From NCBI RefSeq assembly GCF_016863615.1, contig NZ_BOPF01000013.1, positions 1 through 64,000 on the forward strand: DNA of 64,000 bases. The letters run 5' to 3'. Made by a program: the position numbers and the translations under genes. Below are positions 45,460 to 54,709 of the stretch, one piece after another (the stretch's first letter is position 1; each line of letters opens with the position of its first letter). The notes beneath the pieces are model-generated. The model was not told the origin of the DNA and did no database searches. It was given only the letters and a program-made list of their open reading frames with translations. Source of the stretch: Virgisporangium aliadipatigenens (GTDB taxonomy: Bacteria > Actinomycetota > Actinomycetes > Mycobacteriales > Micromonosporaceae).

Positions 45460-46595
45460 GCACCGCCATGGAACACGCGGTCGCCCGCGCCCTGCACGCC
45501 GACGCGCAGGTCGACGTCGACGTCGCCGGCCTCCGCACGGCCGCCCTGGCGCGGGCCCGCCGGATCCGGCTGCGGCGGCGGCTGGTCGGCTCCGTCGTGG
45601 CCGTCGTGGCACTGATCGCCGGCATCGGCGTCGCGGCGACCCGCTACGACGGGAAACCGCCCGCCGAGCAGTACACCGCGCCCAAGACCCTGCCCCGGCT
45701 CGACGCGCCCGGCGCTGCGCTGGCACCGGCGAAGGTCGCCACCGACCCGTCCCTGATCCACTTCGACGTCGACCCGAAACGGCTGGACGCCACCGAGCTG
45801 ACCTGGCGGTCCGGTCCCGACGTGGAGAGCGTCGCGGTGCGCACCGCCGACACCGACCGGTACACGGTGTACGTGGAGCTGGCCCGCACCCGGGCCGCGC
45901 TGGACGGGTCCGGATGGGGGCTGGACGGCGCCGCGCCGCGACCGTGGTATCCGCCCCGGCCGGAGACCGGCCCCTGGCGGGAGCAGCCGGCGTACAGCCC
46001 GGAGCAGCTCTCGGGCCCCGACGGTTACGCCGTGCTGGTGGTCCCCGGCGCGCCCGACACGGTGACCCGCCTGCCCGACCCGAACGGCGGCGACCGCGCC
46101 CGCTACTCCACCACCTGGTCGCCCGTCGACGGGCTGTGGATCCAGGTGGAGGTCGCCTCGACCGGCCCCGAGGCGCTGGTGAACGCCATCGAGGCGCTGC
46201 GGCTCGACCGTTCGCAGGCGTGCCGCGTGCCGGGGGCGGTGCGCACCGATCTCTCCTGGGTCGAGTGCGAGACGTCGCTCGCCCGCTCCTGGGAGTACTC
46301 GACGATCACGTTCCGCGGCGGCGACGGTGCGCTGGTCGACGTCATGTTCGGCAACTTCTCGGTGGCGCAGCCGTTCGTGTCGAACCGGTCGATCGCCGGG
46401 CGGCAGGCGCGGGCGTTCACCCGGCAGGGCGGTGGGCCCGCCCTCGAGCTGCCCGGCGGCAAGGGGCGACAGCTGCTCGTCTCCGACCGGACCGGCCGCT
46501 TCCCCGAGGAGACCCTGACGCGGCTGGCCGAGGGCTTCGCGTTCAAGGGCGACGCGAACGACATCGAGACGTGGCCCGCGCGTCCCGTGTCGTAG
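45456..46595 (+). CDS. One-TM membrane protein, probable anti-sigma partner
   Basis: 379 aa. A cytosolic N-terminus of about 45 residues with an Arg-rich end ([14 protein letters not shown]) precedes one TM helix (about 46-66). A large extracellular domain of about 310 residues follows and contains two cysteines (QACRVPG, VECETSL), possibly a disulfide. No family recognised for the outer domain. Coupling to the sigma gene by GTGA, the small inside part and single TM are typical of anti-sigma proteins, but no known sigma-binding motif is visible. Confidence 0.75.
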   Translation: MSTAMEHAVARALHADAQVDVDVAGLRTAALARARRIRLRRRLVGSVVAVVALIAGIGVAATRYDGKPPAEQYTAPKTLPRLDAPGAALAPAKVATDPSLIHFDVDPKRLDATELTWRSGPDVESVAVRTADTDRYTVYVELARTRAALDGSGWGLDGAAPRPWYPPRPETGPWREQPAYSPEQLSGPDGYAVLVVPGAPDTVTRLPDPNGGDRARYSTTWSPVDGLWIQVEVASTGPEALVNAIEALRLDRSQACRVPGAVRTDLSWVECETSLARSWEYSTITFRGGDGALVDVMFGNFSVAQPFVSNRSIAGRQARAFTRQGGGPALELPGGKGRQLLVSDRTGRFPEETLTRLAEGFAFKGDANDIETWPARPVS

Positions 46596-46605
46596 GGTTC
46601 GACGT

Positions 46606-47340
46606 ATGGCTGTGTTCGGCATTGACATCGGGGGTTCCGGGATCAAAGGCGCCCCGGTCGACCTGACCGCGGGGGCGTTGGCGGACGAGCGGCACCGGGT
46701 GGAGACGCCCCGGCCGGCCACCGTGGAGCACGTGCTCGACGCGGTGAAAGAGGTCGCCGGCAAGTACTCCGGGATCGACCGGGTCGGTGTGACGTTCCCC
46801 GGTGTCGTCGTCGACGGGGTCATCCGCACCGCGGCCAACATGGATCCCTCGTGGGTCGACGTGCACGCCGCCGACCTGTTCACCGGCGCGTTGGACGTTC
46901 CCGTGAAGGTGGTCAACGACGCGGACGCCGCCGGGATCGCGGAGATCGCCTTCGGCGCGGGCCGCAACCAACGCGGGACGGTCGTGCTCGTGACCTTCGG
47001 GACCGGCATCGGCAGCGCCCTGTTCCGCCACGGGGAGCTGATCCCCAACACCGAGTTCGGGCACGTGGAGCTGCACGGCGCCGACGCCGAGCTGTACGCC
47101 TCCGACCGGATCCGCAAGGCCGAGGAGCTGGACTGGACGGCGTTCGCGAAGCGGGTGACGGACTACCTGAGCCACATCGAGCTGCTGCTGCGCCCCGATC
47201 TGCTGATCATCGGCGGCGGCGTCAGCAAGAAGGCACAGGAATTCCTGCCGCTGGTGAAGGTGCGCACCCCGGTGGTGCCCGCGCTCCTGCAGAACCACGC
47301 GGGGATCATCGGCGCGGGCTACCTCGCGGGCGCCTCCTGA
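46606..47340 (+). CDS. ppgK: Polyphosphate glucokinase
   Basis: 244 aa ROK-family kinase. Phosphate-binding loop [17 protein letters not shown] (about 4-20), VTFPGVV near 64, VVNDADAAG near 103, [11 protein letters not shown] near 130, and FGHVELHG near 147 with the typical substrate-contacting EL-H. This is the form found in actinobacteria, where polyphosphate (and often ATP) phosphorylates glucose to glucose 6-phosphate. It lies 10 bp after the anti-sigma-like gene, so it may belong to the same transcript. Confidence 0.95.
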   Translation: MAVFGIDIGGSGIKGAPVDLTAGALADERHRVETPRPATVEHVLDAVKEVAGKYSGIDRVGVTFPGVVVDGVIRTAANMDPSWVDVHAADLFTGALDVPVKVVNDADAAGIAEIAFGAGRNQRGTVVLVTFGTGIGSALFRHGELIPNTEFGHVELHGADAELYASDRIRKAEELDWTAFAKRVTDYLSHIELLLRPDLLIIGGGVSKKAQEFLPLVKVRTPVVPALLQNHAGIIGAGYLAGAS

Positions 47341-47427
47341 GGAGTCGCCGATGCGTCACGCGGCAGACCGGTAACGGTACATAGACGGACTTGACTGCTG
47401 ATCTGTCGGCAATGGAAGCTCTTCGCC

Positions 47428-48000
47428 ATGCCTGTCCGTGAACGCACCTTTACGCTCGCGGAGTCGCTGCTGCTGGTGTCGTTCGACCGGTGGGGTGTGC
47501 TCCGCGGGCCGGCGGATCTGGCCGCGTGGCTGGCGGCGGCCGAGCTGACCGACCTGGTCGCGGCCGGGCGGATCACGGTACGGGACGGCGTGATCGCGGT
47601 CCTCAACGCGCAGCCGCCCGGCAATCCGATGCTGGACGACGCGCTCGCCATGCTCCATCCCGGGCTGCGGGTCCGCGACCATCTGGAGACGCGCACGGTC
47701 GACCTGATCCGCGCCTACCTGCATGCCCTCGCCGCCGCCGGGCTGATCCGCCGGCGGCTGCGCCGGTTCGTGCGCCCACGCTACGAGCTGTTGATCGCGC
47801 CGCCGTCCGCGGCGGACGTGCTCGGTCCGTGCGTCGAGGATCCTTCCGCCCCGGTCTCGACCTTCGCGGCCTATCTGCTGCGGACCGGGCTCGCCGCCGG
47901 TCACGTTCCTCCGGTCGAACTGGCGAAGCTGCGCGAGACGCTCCCCCACGACGGCATCACCGATATCGTGGCGGACCGATCTGTACCCGGTGTGCTATGA
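47428..48000 (+). CDS. GPP34 (Golgi phosphoprotein 3)-like protein
   Basis: 190 aa. The opening FTLAESLLLVSFDRWGVLRGPADLAAWLAAAELTDLVAAGRI matches the family's first helices (split across about 7-50), followed by further helices (IRAYLHALAAAGLIRRRL). In eukaryotes the fold binds phosphoinositide; the actinobacterial proteins are uncharacterised, probably peripheral membrane proteins. The 87-bp gap upstream contains TTGACT, a possible -35 element. Confidence 0.75.
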   Translation: MPVRERTFTLAESLLLVSFDRWGVLRGPADLAAWLAAAELTDLVAAGRITVRDGVIAVLNAQPPGNPMLDDALAMLHPGLRVRDHLETRTVDLIRAYLHALAAAGLIRRRLRRFVRPRYELLIAPPSAADVLGPCVEDPSAPVSTFAAYLLRTGLAAGHVPPVELAKLRETLPHDGITDIVADRSVPGVL

Positions 48001-48036
48001 AAGGCGGCGCACAAGACACACCGGGGGGAACGATCA

Positions 48037-48969
48037 ATGCGTCTGCGCACGGTTCTTGTCCACGCCACCGCAATACTGACCCTGCTCGCGGGGTGCGGGT
48101 TCGGCGGCGGGAGCGGCAATTCCAAGGATGACGACGGTCCGCCCGCGGGTGGCTGGCCGCAGCCCGACAACGGGCGGATCACCGATGCCATGTGCCAGAT
48201 CCTGCGCCCGGGCGACTGGCGCCGGGCCGGGCACCCGCTGCTCGCCGACATCCCGCTGGAGCCGCTGAAGGGCGGCACCGACATGGGCGGCAACCAGATC
48301 TGGTGCAACTCCGCGCCGGCCAACAGCCTCAAGTTCAACCTCCAGCCGACGGCCGAGGCCGGAAAGATCTACTACGGGATGCTGCTGTCCGACCGGAAGG
48401 GCCGCGTCAAGGTCGAGGGCGACGACAGCATGCTCGAGGAGAACCTCGTCGAGGGCACCGACGAGAGCTGGTTCGACTTCGGGGTGGGCGTGAAGCGGCA
48501 CCAGGACCTGAAGGACTACCAGCTCACGTTCCGGCAGGGCGCACTGGTCGTCACGCTCGAACTCGGCGCCGTCGACGACACCAAGGAGAAGGACCCGCGC
48601 GGCAGCCTCGTCAAGCTGGCCAAGCTCGTCTGGGAACGGCTTCCCGACGTGGGCCGCACCGACCTGGGCACCACGTCGAAGGTGCACCTCGCGGTGACCG
48701 GCAAGGGGAAGGCCGACATCTCCTACCTGAAACCGGAGGGCGGCTCGGAGGACCTCAAGGGCACCTCGCTGCCCTGGGCGGTCGACCTGCCGATGGCCAA
48801 CCTGGGCAAGGCCCCGCAGATGTTCAGCCTGTCGGTGACGGGGGAGAAACCGGCCGACAATCCGTGGGGCACGGCGGTCGCCTGCCAGATCGTCGTGAAC
48901 GGCGTCAATGTCGCGCAGAACCAAAACATCGGGTTCGCGATCTGCAGCGGTTCCTACACGGGCTCCTAG
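48037..48969 (+). CDS. Lipoprotein of unknown function
   Basis: 310 aa. Signal peptide with lipobox LLAGC (cysteine near residue 20), then a Gly/Ser/Asn linker and a globular outer domain. Two more cysteines (MCQILRPGD near 52, WCNSAP near 89) could form a disulfide. No domain recognised. It ends at a strong intrinsic terminator. Preceded by GGGGGGAA as ribosome site. Confidence 0.75.
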   Translation: MRLRTVLVHATAILTLLAGCGFGGGSGNSKDDDGPPAGGWPQPDNGRITDAMCQILRPGDWRRAGHPLLADIPLEPLKGGTDMGGNQIWCNSAPANSLKFNLQPTAEAGKIYYGMLLSDRKGRVKVEGDDSMLEENLVEGTDESWFDFGVGVKRHQDLKDYQLTFRQGALVVTLELGAVDDTKEKDPRGSLVKLAKLVWERLPDVGRTDLGTTSKVHLAVTGKGKADISYLKPEGGSEDLKGTSLPWAVDLPMANLGKAPQMFSLSVTGEKPADNPWGTAVACQIVVNGVNVAQNQNIGFAICSGSYTGS

Positions 48970-48990
48970 TCCCACTGATTGAGAAGCGAC

Positions 48991-49023
48991 ACGGCCCCTC
49001 CCCACCGCGGGAGGGGCCGTTTT
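48991..49023 (+). terminator. Intrinsic terminator with U-tract
   Basis: ACGGCCCCTCCC (48991-49002) pairs perfectly with GGGAGGGGCCGT (49009-49020) around CACCGC, followed by TTT and CAC. Of the hairpins in the window, this comes closest to a textbook rho-independent terminator. Confidence 0.88.
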
Positions 49024-49067
49024 CACTGGTCCGGCGCCTGCGGCGAGCACTACGGTTTTCACTAGTC
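49019..49067. promoter_or_regulatory. Direct repeats GTTTTCACTRGTC upstream of doxX-like gene
   Basis: GTTTTCACTGGTC (49019-49031) and GTTTTCACTAGTC (49055-49067) differ by one base and start 36 bp apart. They lie in the 229-bp region before the DoxX gene, which otherwise holds only the terminator. They could be operator half-sites for a MarR- or HxlR-type regulator not present in this window. Confidence 0.4.
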
Positions 49068-49198
49068 AGAAGATTGCAGAACATTTCACCGGAAACTGTG
49101 ATTTGCACTGCGTTCGCGAGCGCTTCCCGAGCGGCATCGTATCGAGAATCATCACTCAGCATCGACCCCGTCACTCAACGAGACATAGGGAGATGCGA

Positions 49199-49633
49199 AT
49201 GAATCTCGAACGCGTGACCGGCCCGGTACTGTCGCTCTTCCGGATCGTCGTCGGGCTGCTGTTCCTGAGCCACGGCCTGGCGTCGATTTTCGGCCTCTTC
49301 GGCGGCGTGCGCGGCAGCGGCCGCACCGTGGAGTTCGCCACGTGGCCGAGCTGGTGGGCCGCGCTCATCCAGGTCGTCGGCGGCGCACTCGTGGTGCTGG
49401 GGCTCGGCACCCGCGTCGCGGCGCTCATCTCGTCCGGCTCCATGGCGTACGCCTACTTCGTCGTGCACCAGCCCGACGGCGCGGTGCCGCTGACCAACGG
49501 CGGCGAGGCCGCTGCGATGTTCTGCTGGTCGTTCTTCCTCGTGGCCGTGCTCGGGCCGGGGCCGTGGGCGCTCGACGCGCTGCTCAGCCGGGCGCGGGCG
49601 GGCAGCCGCGAACGGGCGCCGGCCACCGCCTGA
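49199..49633 (+). CDS. DoxX-family membrane protein
   Basis: 144 aa with four hydrophobic helices. Family hallmarks are LFRIVVGLLFLSHGLASIFGLFGG near residue 15, VVGGALVVLGLGTRVAALISSGSMAYAYFVVH (about 60-92), and NGGEAAAMFCWSFFLVAVLGPG near residue 103. DoxX-like proteins are membrane oxidoreductase or stress-related proteins of unsettled function. ATG 49199 has GGGAG 7 nt upstream; an ATG at 49193 is an alternative. Single gene with possible direct-repeat operators upstream. Confidence 0.9.
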   Translation: MNLERVTGPVLSLFRIVVGLLFLSHGLASIFGLFGGVRGSGRTVEFATWPSWWAALIQVVGGALVVLGLGTRVAALISSGSMAYAYFVVHQPDGAVPLTNGGEAAAMFCWSFFLVAVLGPGPWALDALLSRARAGSRERAPATA

Positions 49634-49691
49634 TCGTTCGTCCCTCGTGGGCCGGTGCCGTCGTGGCACCGGCCCACGGCAGAATGATGCG

Positions 49692-50132
49692 ATGAAGATT
49701 CGAGCGATCGCCCCCGGCGATGCGCAGCGGGTGGCCGTTCTGCTGACCCAGCTCGGCTATCCGACCACCGCCGCCGAGGCCGCCCAGCGGGTCGCCTACT
49801 TCGCCCAGGACGGGCGCAGTGTGCTGCTGGGCGCCGACGACGGCGGGGTGCTGGTCGGGGTGGCGTCGTGGACGATCTACCCGACGCTGGAGAAGCCCGG
49901 TGGTGTCGCGCGGCTCTCCGCGTTGGTCGTCGACGAGACGAGGCGCAACAAGGGGATCGGCCGCGCCCTCATGAATGCCGGCGAGGAGTGGGCCCGGGCC
50001 GGCGGCGCCCAAAAGGCGGAGGTCACCAGCAGCCGACACCGCGAGGCGGCGCACGCGTTCTACCAGGGGCTGGGCTACACGGACGTGTGCGACCGGTCGG
50101 CGCGGTTCATCCGGGAGCTGGACGCCACCTGA
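49692..50132 (+). CDS. GNAT-family N-acetyltransferase
   Basis: 146 aa. Acetyl-CoA-binding motif A RRNKGIGRALMNAGEEWARAGG (about 94-115), preceded by the core strand ARLSALVVDE. C-terminal AAHAFYQGLGYTD is the usual motif B. Substrate not predictable. Its 3' end overlaps the convergent membrane-protein gene by 58 bp. Confidence 0.92.
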   Translation: MKIRAIAPGDAQRVAVLLTQLGYPTTAAEAAQRVAYFAQDGRSVLLGADDGGVLVGVASWTIYPTLEKPGGVARLSALVVDETRRNKGIGRALMNAGEEWARAGGAQKAEVTSSRHREAAHAFYQGLGYTDVCDRSARFIRELDAT

Positions 50133-50671
50133 TCCATCCCGATGATGACGGCCAGCACGCCGAAGCCTTCCAGGGCGCGCAGCCAGCCGTCGAGCGGCCG
50201 CCCGACCACCATGAGCACGATGCCGACCGCCACCAGGGTCCACGTGGTCCAGGAGAGCGCGCCGGCTGCCGCGGCCCGCGCCAGCAGACCGAGCAGCCCC
50301 GCGAAGAGCAGCGCCGGGCCGACGTCGAACAGCAGCAGTTCGACACCGGGGGCCGAGGTGAGGCGTGCGCTCTCGGCGGCCAGCTCGGCCCTGGTGTCGG
50401 TCCCCACGGCGGCCGCGATGTCGACGCCCATGTGCGCGATCATCGCCACGGTGCCCACGAGCGAGAGCGCCAGCGCGGTGAGGCCTGCCGCGCGGTGCTC
50501 CGCGACGAAGCGGTACAGCCCGAACGCCGCCACGCCGAAGAGCGCGAACGCCACGATCCAGACGCTGTGCGCCGCGATCCAGCCGACGTTGGGGCCGTTG
50601 CTGCCGCCGATGCGCATGAGGCACCAGCCCACCAGCCAGAACGCGGGCGCCAACGGGAAGAACCGAGCCAT
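50075..50671 (-). CDS. Multi-spanning membrane protein of unknown function
   Basis: 198 aa with about five or six hydrophobic helices (for example WIVAFALFGVAAFGLYRFVA, LTALALSLVGTVAMIAHMG, ALLFAGLLGLLARAAAAG, TLVAVGIVLMVVGRPL). No family recognised. ATG 50671 is chosen; an in-frame GTG lies at 50680. It converges with the GNAT gene and shares 58 bp, so its last 19 codons lie antisense to the GNAT C-terminus; an ending this polar (MNRADRSHTSV) may be dispensable. Confidence 0.75.
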   Translation of the reverse strand: MARFFPLAPAFWLVGWCLMRIGGSNGPNVGWIAAHSVWIVAFALFGVAAFGLYRFVAEHRAAGLTALALSLVGTVAMIAHMGVDIAAAVGTDTRAELAAESARLTSAPGVELLLFDVGPALLFAGLLGLLARAAAAGALSWTTWTLVAVGIVLMVVGRPLDGWLRALEGFGVLAVIIGMDQVASSSRMNRADRSHTSV

Positions 50672-50735
50672 GTACCCCACGGTAGGAACGCTTACCCGTA
50701 AGCCGGTATGGGTGCTTGCCCCGAGATGACCCCGC

Positions 50736-53700
50736 TCAGCCCAGTTGGTCCAGCGCCCGATAGATCCGGGTGGTCGAGATCGGGTAGGGCGTGCCGATGG
50801 TCTGGGCGAACAGGTTGACGCGAAGTTCCTCGATCATCCAGCGGATCTGGATCAGCTCGGCGCTCATCGGGACCTGTTTGCGCAGGTCGTCGTACTCCTG
50901 CTGGACCTTGCGCACCTCGGCCATCAGTTCGCGGTCGCGGGCGGCGCCCGAGGGCAGGCGTTCCAGGCGCTTCTCGACGGCCCGCAGGTAGCGCGGGATC
51001 TCGGGCAGCCGCCACCACCCCGTCGCCGTCACGAACCCCCGGTACACCAGCCCCTTCAGCTGGGAACGCACGTCGGCGACGGCCGTGGCGCTGACCGGGT
51101 CGCGCAGCGCGGCGAGGCGCTGCTCGACGGTGTAGGCGTGGCCCAGGATCGGCACCACCTTGCGAACGGTGTCCACGGTGGACGCGACGAGCTCGGCCCG
51201 CACGCGCGCGGCGAGTACGGCGAAGCCCTCGGCGTCCCAGGCCGGCCCGCCGGCGTCGGCCATCAGCTTGTCCAACGCCGCCGCGACGCAGTCCTCGAGC
51301 AGGTCCGGAACGCTCTTGTGCGGGTTGCGCCCCAGCGCCAGTTTGGCGTGGTTGGAGAGCTGCCCGACGACGGTGCGCACCGGCGAGTTGGTGCCCAGGA
51401 GCAGCAGCCGGCGGGTGCCGGACCACATCGCGGCCGTCTGTTCGGCCTGGGTCTCGAAGAGCTTGACGGCGACGCTGTCGCCCTCGTCGACCAGTGCCGG
51501 GTAGGCCGTCACGTCGAAGCCCGCGAGGTGGCGGGTCACCGTGCGGGGCAGGCCGCTCGACGGCCACTCCTTCAGGCCGCGCTGCTCCAGTTCGGCGCCG
51601 GCGGCGGCCACCGCGGCGCGCACCTCGCCCCGCAGGGCGGCCCGCAGCGCCGTGAGGTCCCGGCCCTCGCCGCGCACCTTGCCTTCCTCGTCCAGCACGC
51701 GGAAGTTGACCGTCAGGTGGCCGGGCAGCCGGGCCAGGTCCCACTGCTCCCGGGCCACCATCTCGCCGGTGAGGCGGCGCAGGGTGCGTTCGAGCGACTC
51801 GAGCAGCGGCTCCTCCGGCTCGAACGGCATCGTCGCGAGCACCTCGGCGACGGTGTCCGGCACCGGCACGAAGTACCGCCGCACGGCCTTCGGCAACCCG
51901 CGGATGAGCGCGGTGATCAGTTCCTCGCGGAAGCCCGGCACCTGCCACTCGAACGGCGTCGAGGGCACCTGGCCCAGCACCGCCAGGGGAATCTCCACGG
52001 TCACGCCGTCGTCGGGCGCACCCGGCTCGAAGCGGTACACCAGCGGCAGTTCGAGCCCCGAGGGGAGGCGCCACACGTCGGGGAAGGATTCCGGTCCGGT
52101 GCCCGGAACGGCGTTCAGCAGCAGGTCCCGGTCGAAGGTCAGCAGGTCGGGGGTGTCCCGTCGGGCCTGCTTCCACCAGGTGTCGAAGTGGCGCACCGAC
52201 ACCACGTCCGGCGGGACGCGCTTGTCGTAGAAGTCGAAGACCACCTCGTCGTCGACGACGATGTCGCGGCGGCGCGCCTTGTGCTCGAGCTCGGCCAGCT
52301 CGGCGAGGAGATCCTGGTTGGCCTGCCAGAACCGGTGGTGCGTCTGCCACTCGCCCTGCACGAGCGCGTGCCGGATGAACAGTTCGCGGGCCAGGGGCGG
52401 GTCGATGCGACCGAAGTTGACCTGCCGCTTCGCCACGATGGGAACGCCGTACAGCGTCACCTTCTCGTACCCGAGCGTGGCGCCCTGCTTGGCGCTCCAG
52501 TGCGGTTCGCTGTACTGCCGCTTGACGAGGTGCTGAGCGAGCGGCTCGACCCACTCGGGCTCGATGCGCGCCGCGATGCGGGCCCAGAGCCGCGAGGTTT
52601 CGACGAGTTCGGCCGCCATGACCCAGCGGGGCGGCTTCTTGAAGAGGGCCGACCCGGGGAAGACGGCGAACTTCGTCCCGCGCGCACCGGCGTACTCGTG
52701 CTTCTCGGACTCCTTGAGCCCGATGTGCGACAGGAGGCCGGACAGCAGCGAGGTGTGGATGCGCTGCGGATCCTCGCACGGCTCCGGGTTGGGCGTGATC
52801 TCCAGCGACTTCATCACCTGGCGCAGCTGACCGTGCAGGTCCTGCCACTCGCGCACGCGCAGATAGTTGAGGAACTCCGTGCGGCACATCCGCCGGAAGC
52901 CGCTGGAGCTGCGGTCCTCCTGCTGCTGGAGCACGTAGTCCCACAGCTTGAGATACGCCATGAAGTCGGAGGACGGGTCGGCGAAGCGCGCGTGCTTCTC
53001 GTCGGCGGCCTGTTGCCTGTCGCTGGGGCGTTCCCGCGGATCCTGGATGGAGAGCGCGGCCGCGATGATCAGTACCTCACGGACGCAGCCGTTGCGGTCG
53101 GCCTCCAACACCATCCGCGCGAGGCGGGGGTCGATCGGCAGCGCCGACACGCGACGACCCATCGGGGTCAGGCGGCGGTCGGCGTCGAGCGCGCCCAACT
53201 CCTCCAGCAGCTGGATGCCGGCGGTGATGTTGCGCCGGTCCGGCGGGTCGATGAAGGGGAACGCCGCGATGTCGCCGAGCCCGATCGCCGTCATCTGCAG
53301 GATGACCGAGGCGAGGTTGGTGCGCAGGATCTCCGGATCGGTGAACTCCGGCCGCGCGGCGAAATCCTGCTCGTCGTAGAGGCGGATGCAGATGCCGGCG
53401 GCGACGCGGCCGCAGCGGCCGGCCCGCTGGTTGGCCGAGGCCTGCGAGATCGGCTCGATCGGCAGCCGCTGCACCTTGGTCCGGTGGCTGTACCGGGAGA
53501 TGCGCGCCGTCCCGGGGTCGATCACGTAGCGGATGCCGGGAACGGTCAGCGAGGTCTCGGCGACGTTGGTGGCGAGGACGATGCGCCGGCCCGGGTGCGG
53601 CTGGAACACGCGGTGCTGCTCGGCGACCGAGAGTCGCGCGTACAGCGGCAGGATCTCGGTGTTGCGCAGCTGCCGTTTTCGCAAAAAATCGGCGGTGTCG

Positions 53701-54605
53701 CGAATTTCCCGTTCCCCCGAGAGGAAAACGAGGATGTCGCCGGGACCCTCGGTCGAGAGCTCGTCCACGGCGTCGCTGATCGCCTGGATCTGGTCCCTGG
53801 GCTCGTCCGTCTCGTCATCTACCGCCTCCATCAGCGGGCGGTAGCGCATCTCGACGGGGAACGTGCGGCCGGAGACCTCGATCACCGGCGCGTCGTCGAA
53901 GTGGGCCGAGAAGCGGGCCGTCTCGATGGTGGCCGAGGTGATGATCACCTTGAGGTCGGGCCGGCGCGGCAGCAGCTGCTTGAGGTAGCCGAGGATGAAG
54001 TCGATGTTGAGGCTGCGCTCGTGCGCCTCGTCGATGATCAGCGTGTCGTACTTCGCGAGCGCGCGGTCGTGCTGCAGCTCGGTCAGCAGGATGCCGTCGG
54101 TCATCAGCTTGACGAGGGTGCGTTCGTTGGTGCGGTCGGTGAAGCGCACCTGGTAGCCGACGGTGCTGCCCAGGGGCGTGCCCAGCTCCTCCGCCACGCG
54201 GTCGGCGACCGTGCGCGCCGCGATCCGCCGGGGCTGGGTGTGGCCGATGAGGCCCCTGATGCCGCGGCCCAGCTCCAGGCAGATCTTCGGGATCTGCGTG
54301 GTCTTTCCGGAACCGGTCTCGCCCGCCACGATCACCACCTGGTGATCCCGGATGGCGTCGGCGATCTCGTCCTTGCGCTGGCTGACCGGCAGCTGCTCGG
54401 GATACGTGATCGGCGGAACGGACTCGCGACGGGCGGCGGCCCGCTGCGCGGCGGCGTCGACGTCGCGGCTGATCGACTCCAGGGTGCCCTGACGCGTGGC
54501 CGGGTCGCGCAGCTTGCGCAACCCGTCCAGGCGACGCCGCAGCCGCCGCTCGTCGCGGATGGGGATTTCGGCGAGCCGGGCGAACAGTTCCGACGTCTCA
54601 GACAT
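50736..54605 (-). CDS. hrpA: HrpA-type ATP-dependent RNA helicase
   Basis: 1289 aa, the full length of HrpA. DEAH-box core: Walker A GETGSGKTTQ near 94-103, TQPRRIAARTVADRVAEEL, DEAH in LIIDEAHERSLNIDF near 190, SATIE, and HRTKVQRLPIEPISQASANQRAGRCGR near 385. Helicase-associated and OB-fold regions follow, then the large DUF3418-type C-terminal region that marks HrpA. Acts on RNA, probably in mRNA processing or rescue of stalled ribosomes. ATG start. It lies 83 bp after the FKBP gene stop on the same strand. Confidence 0.96.
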   Translation of the reverse strand: MSETSELFARLAEIPIRDERRLRRRLDGLRKLRDPATRQGTLESISRDVDAAAQRAAARRESVPPITYPEQLPVSQRKDEIADAIRDHQVVIVAGETGSGKTTQIPKICLELGRGIRGLIGHTQPRRIAARTVADRVAEELGTPLGSTVGYQVRFTDRTNERTLVKLMTDGILLTELQHDRALAKYDTLIIDEAHERSLNIDFILGYLKQLLPRRPDLKVIITSATIETARFSAHFDDAPVIEVSGRTFPVEMRYRPLMEAVDDETDEPRDQIQAISDAVDELSTEGPGDILVFLSGEREIRDTADFLRKRQLRNTEILPLYARLSVAEQHRVFQPHPGRRIVLATNVAETSLTVPGIRYVIDPGTARISRYSHRTKVQRLPIEPISQASANQRAGRCGRVAAGICIRLYDEQDFAARPEFTDPEILRTNLASVILQMTAIGLGDIAAFPFIDPPDRRNITAGIQLLEELGALDADRRLTPMGRRVSALPIDPRLARMVLEADRNGCVREVLIIAAALSIQDPRERPSDRQQAADEKHARFADPSSDFMAYLKLWDYVLQQQEDRSSSGFRRMCRTEFLNYLRVREWQDLHGQLRQVMKSLEITPNPEPCEDPQRIHTSLLSGLLSHIGLKESEKHEYAGARGTKFAVFPGSALFKKPPRWVMAAELVETSRLWARIAARIEPEWVEPLAQHLVKRQYSEPHWSAKQGATLGYEKVTLYGVPIVAKRQVNFGRIDPPLARELFIRHALVQGEWQTHHRFWQANQDLLAELAELEHKARRRDIVVDDEVVFDFYDKRVPPDVVSVRHFDTWWKQARRDTPDLLTFDRDLLLNAVPGTGPESFPDVWRLPSGLELPLVYRFEPGAPDDGVTVEIPLAVLGQVPSTPFEWQVPGFREELITALIRGLPKAVRRYFVPVPDTVAEVLATMPFEPEEPLLESLERTLRRLTGEMVAREQWDLARLPGHLTVNFRVLDEEGKVRGEGRDLTALRAALRGEVRAAVAAAGAELEQRGLKEWPSSGLPRTVTRHLAGFDVTAYPALVDEGDSVAVKLFETQAEQTAAMWSGTRRLLLLGTNSPVRTVVGQLSNHAKLALGRNPHKSVPDLLEDCVAAALDKLMADAGGPAWDAEGFAVLAARVRAELVASTVDTVRKVVPILGHAYTVEQRLAALRDPVSATAVADVRSQLKGLVYRGFVTATGWWRLPEIPRYLRAVEKRLERLPSGAARDRELMAEVRKVQQEYDDLRKQVPMSAELIQIRWMIEELRVNLFAQTIGTPYPISTTRIYRALDQLG

Positions 54606-54662
54606 GGCCCGACAAGCTTAGGCGGGCGGCCTCGCGACCGCCCCTGGATAAAAGGCCGGGCT

Positions 54663-54709
54663 CAGGTGGCGTCGCCCACGGTTTCGGGTCAGGTCGCGTC
54701 GCCCACGCC
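54663..54709. repeat. Partial tandem duplication across the FKBP stop codon
   Basis: The last codons and stop of the FKBP gene (54689-54709 region, TCAGGTCGCGTCGCCCACG on the plus strand) recur 27 bp away as TCAGGTGGCGTCGCCCACG at 54662-54680. On the minus strand both read VGDAT-stop and both stay in the same frame. Confidence 0.7.
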
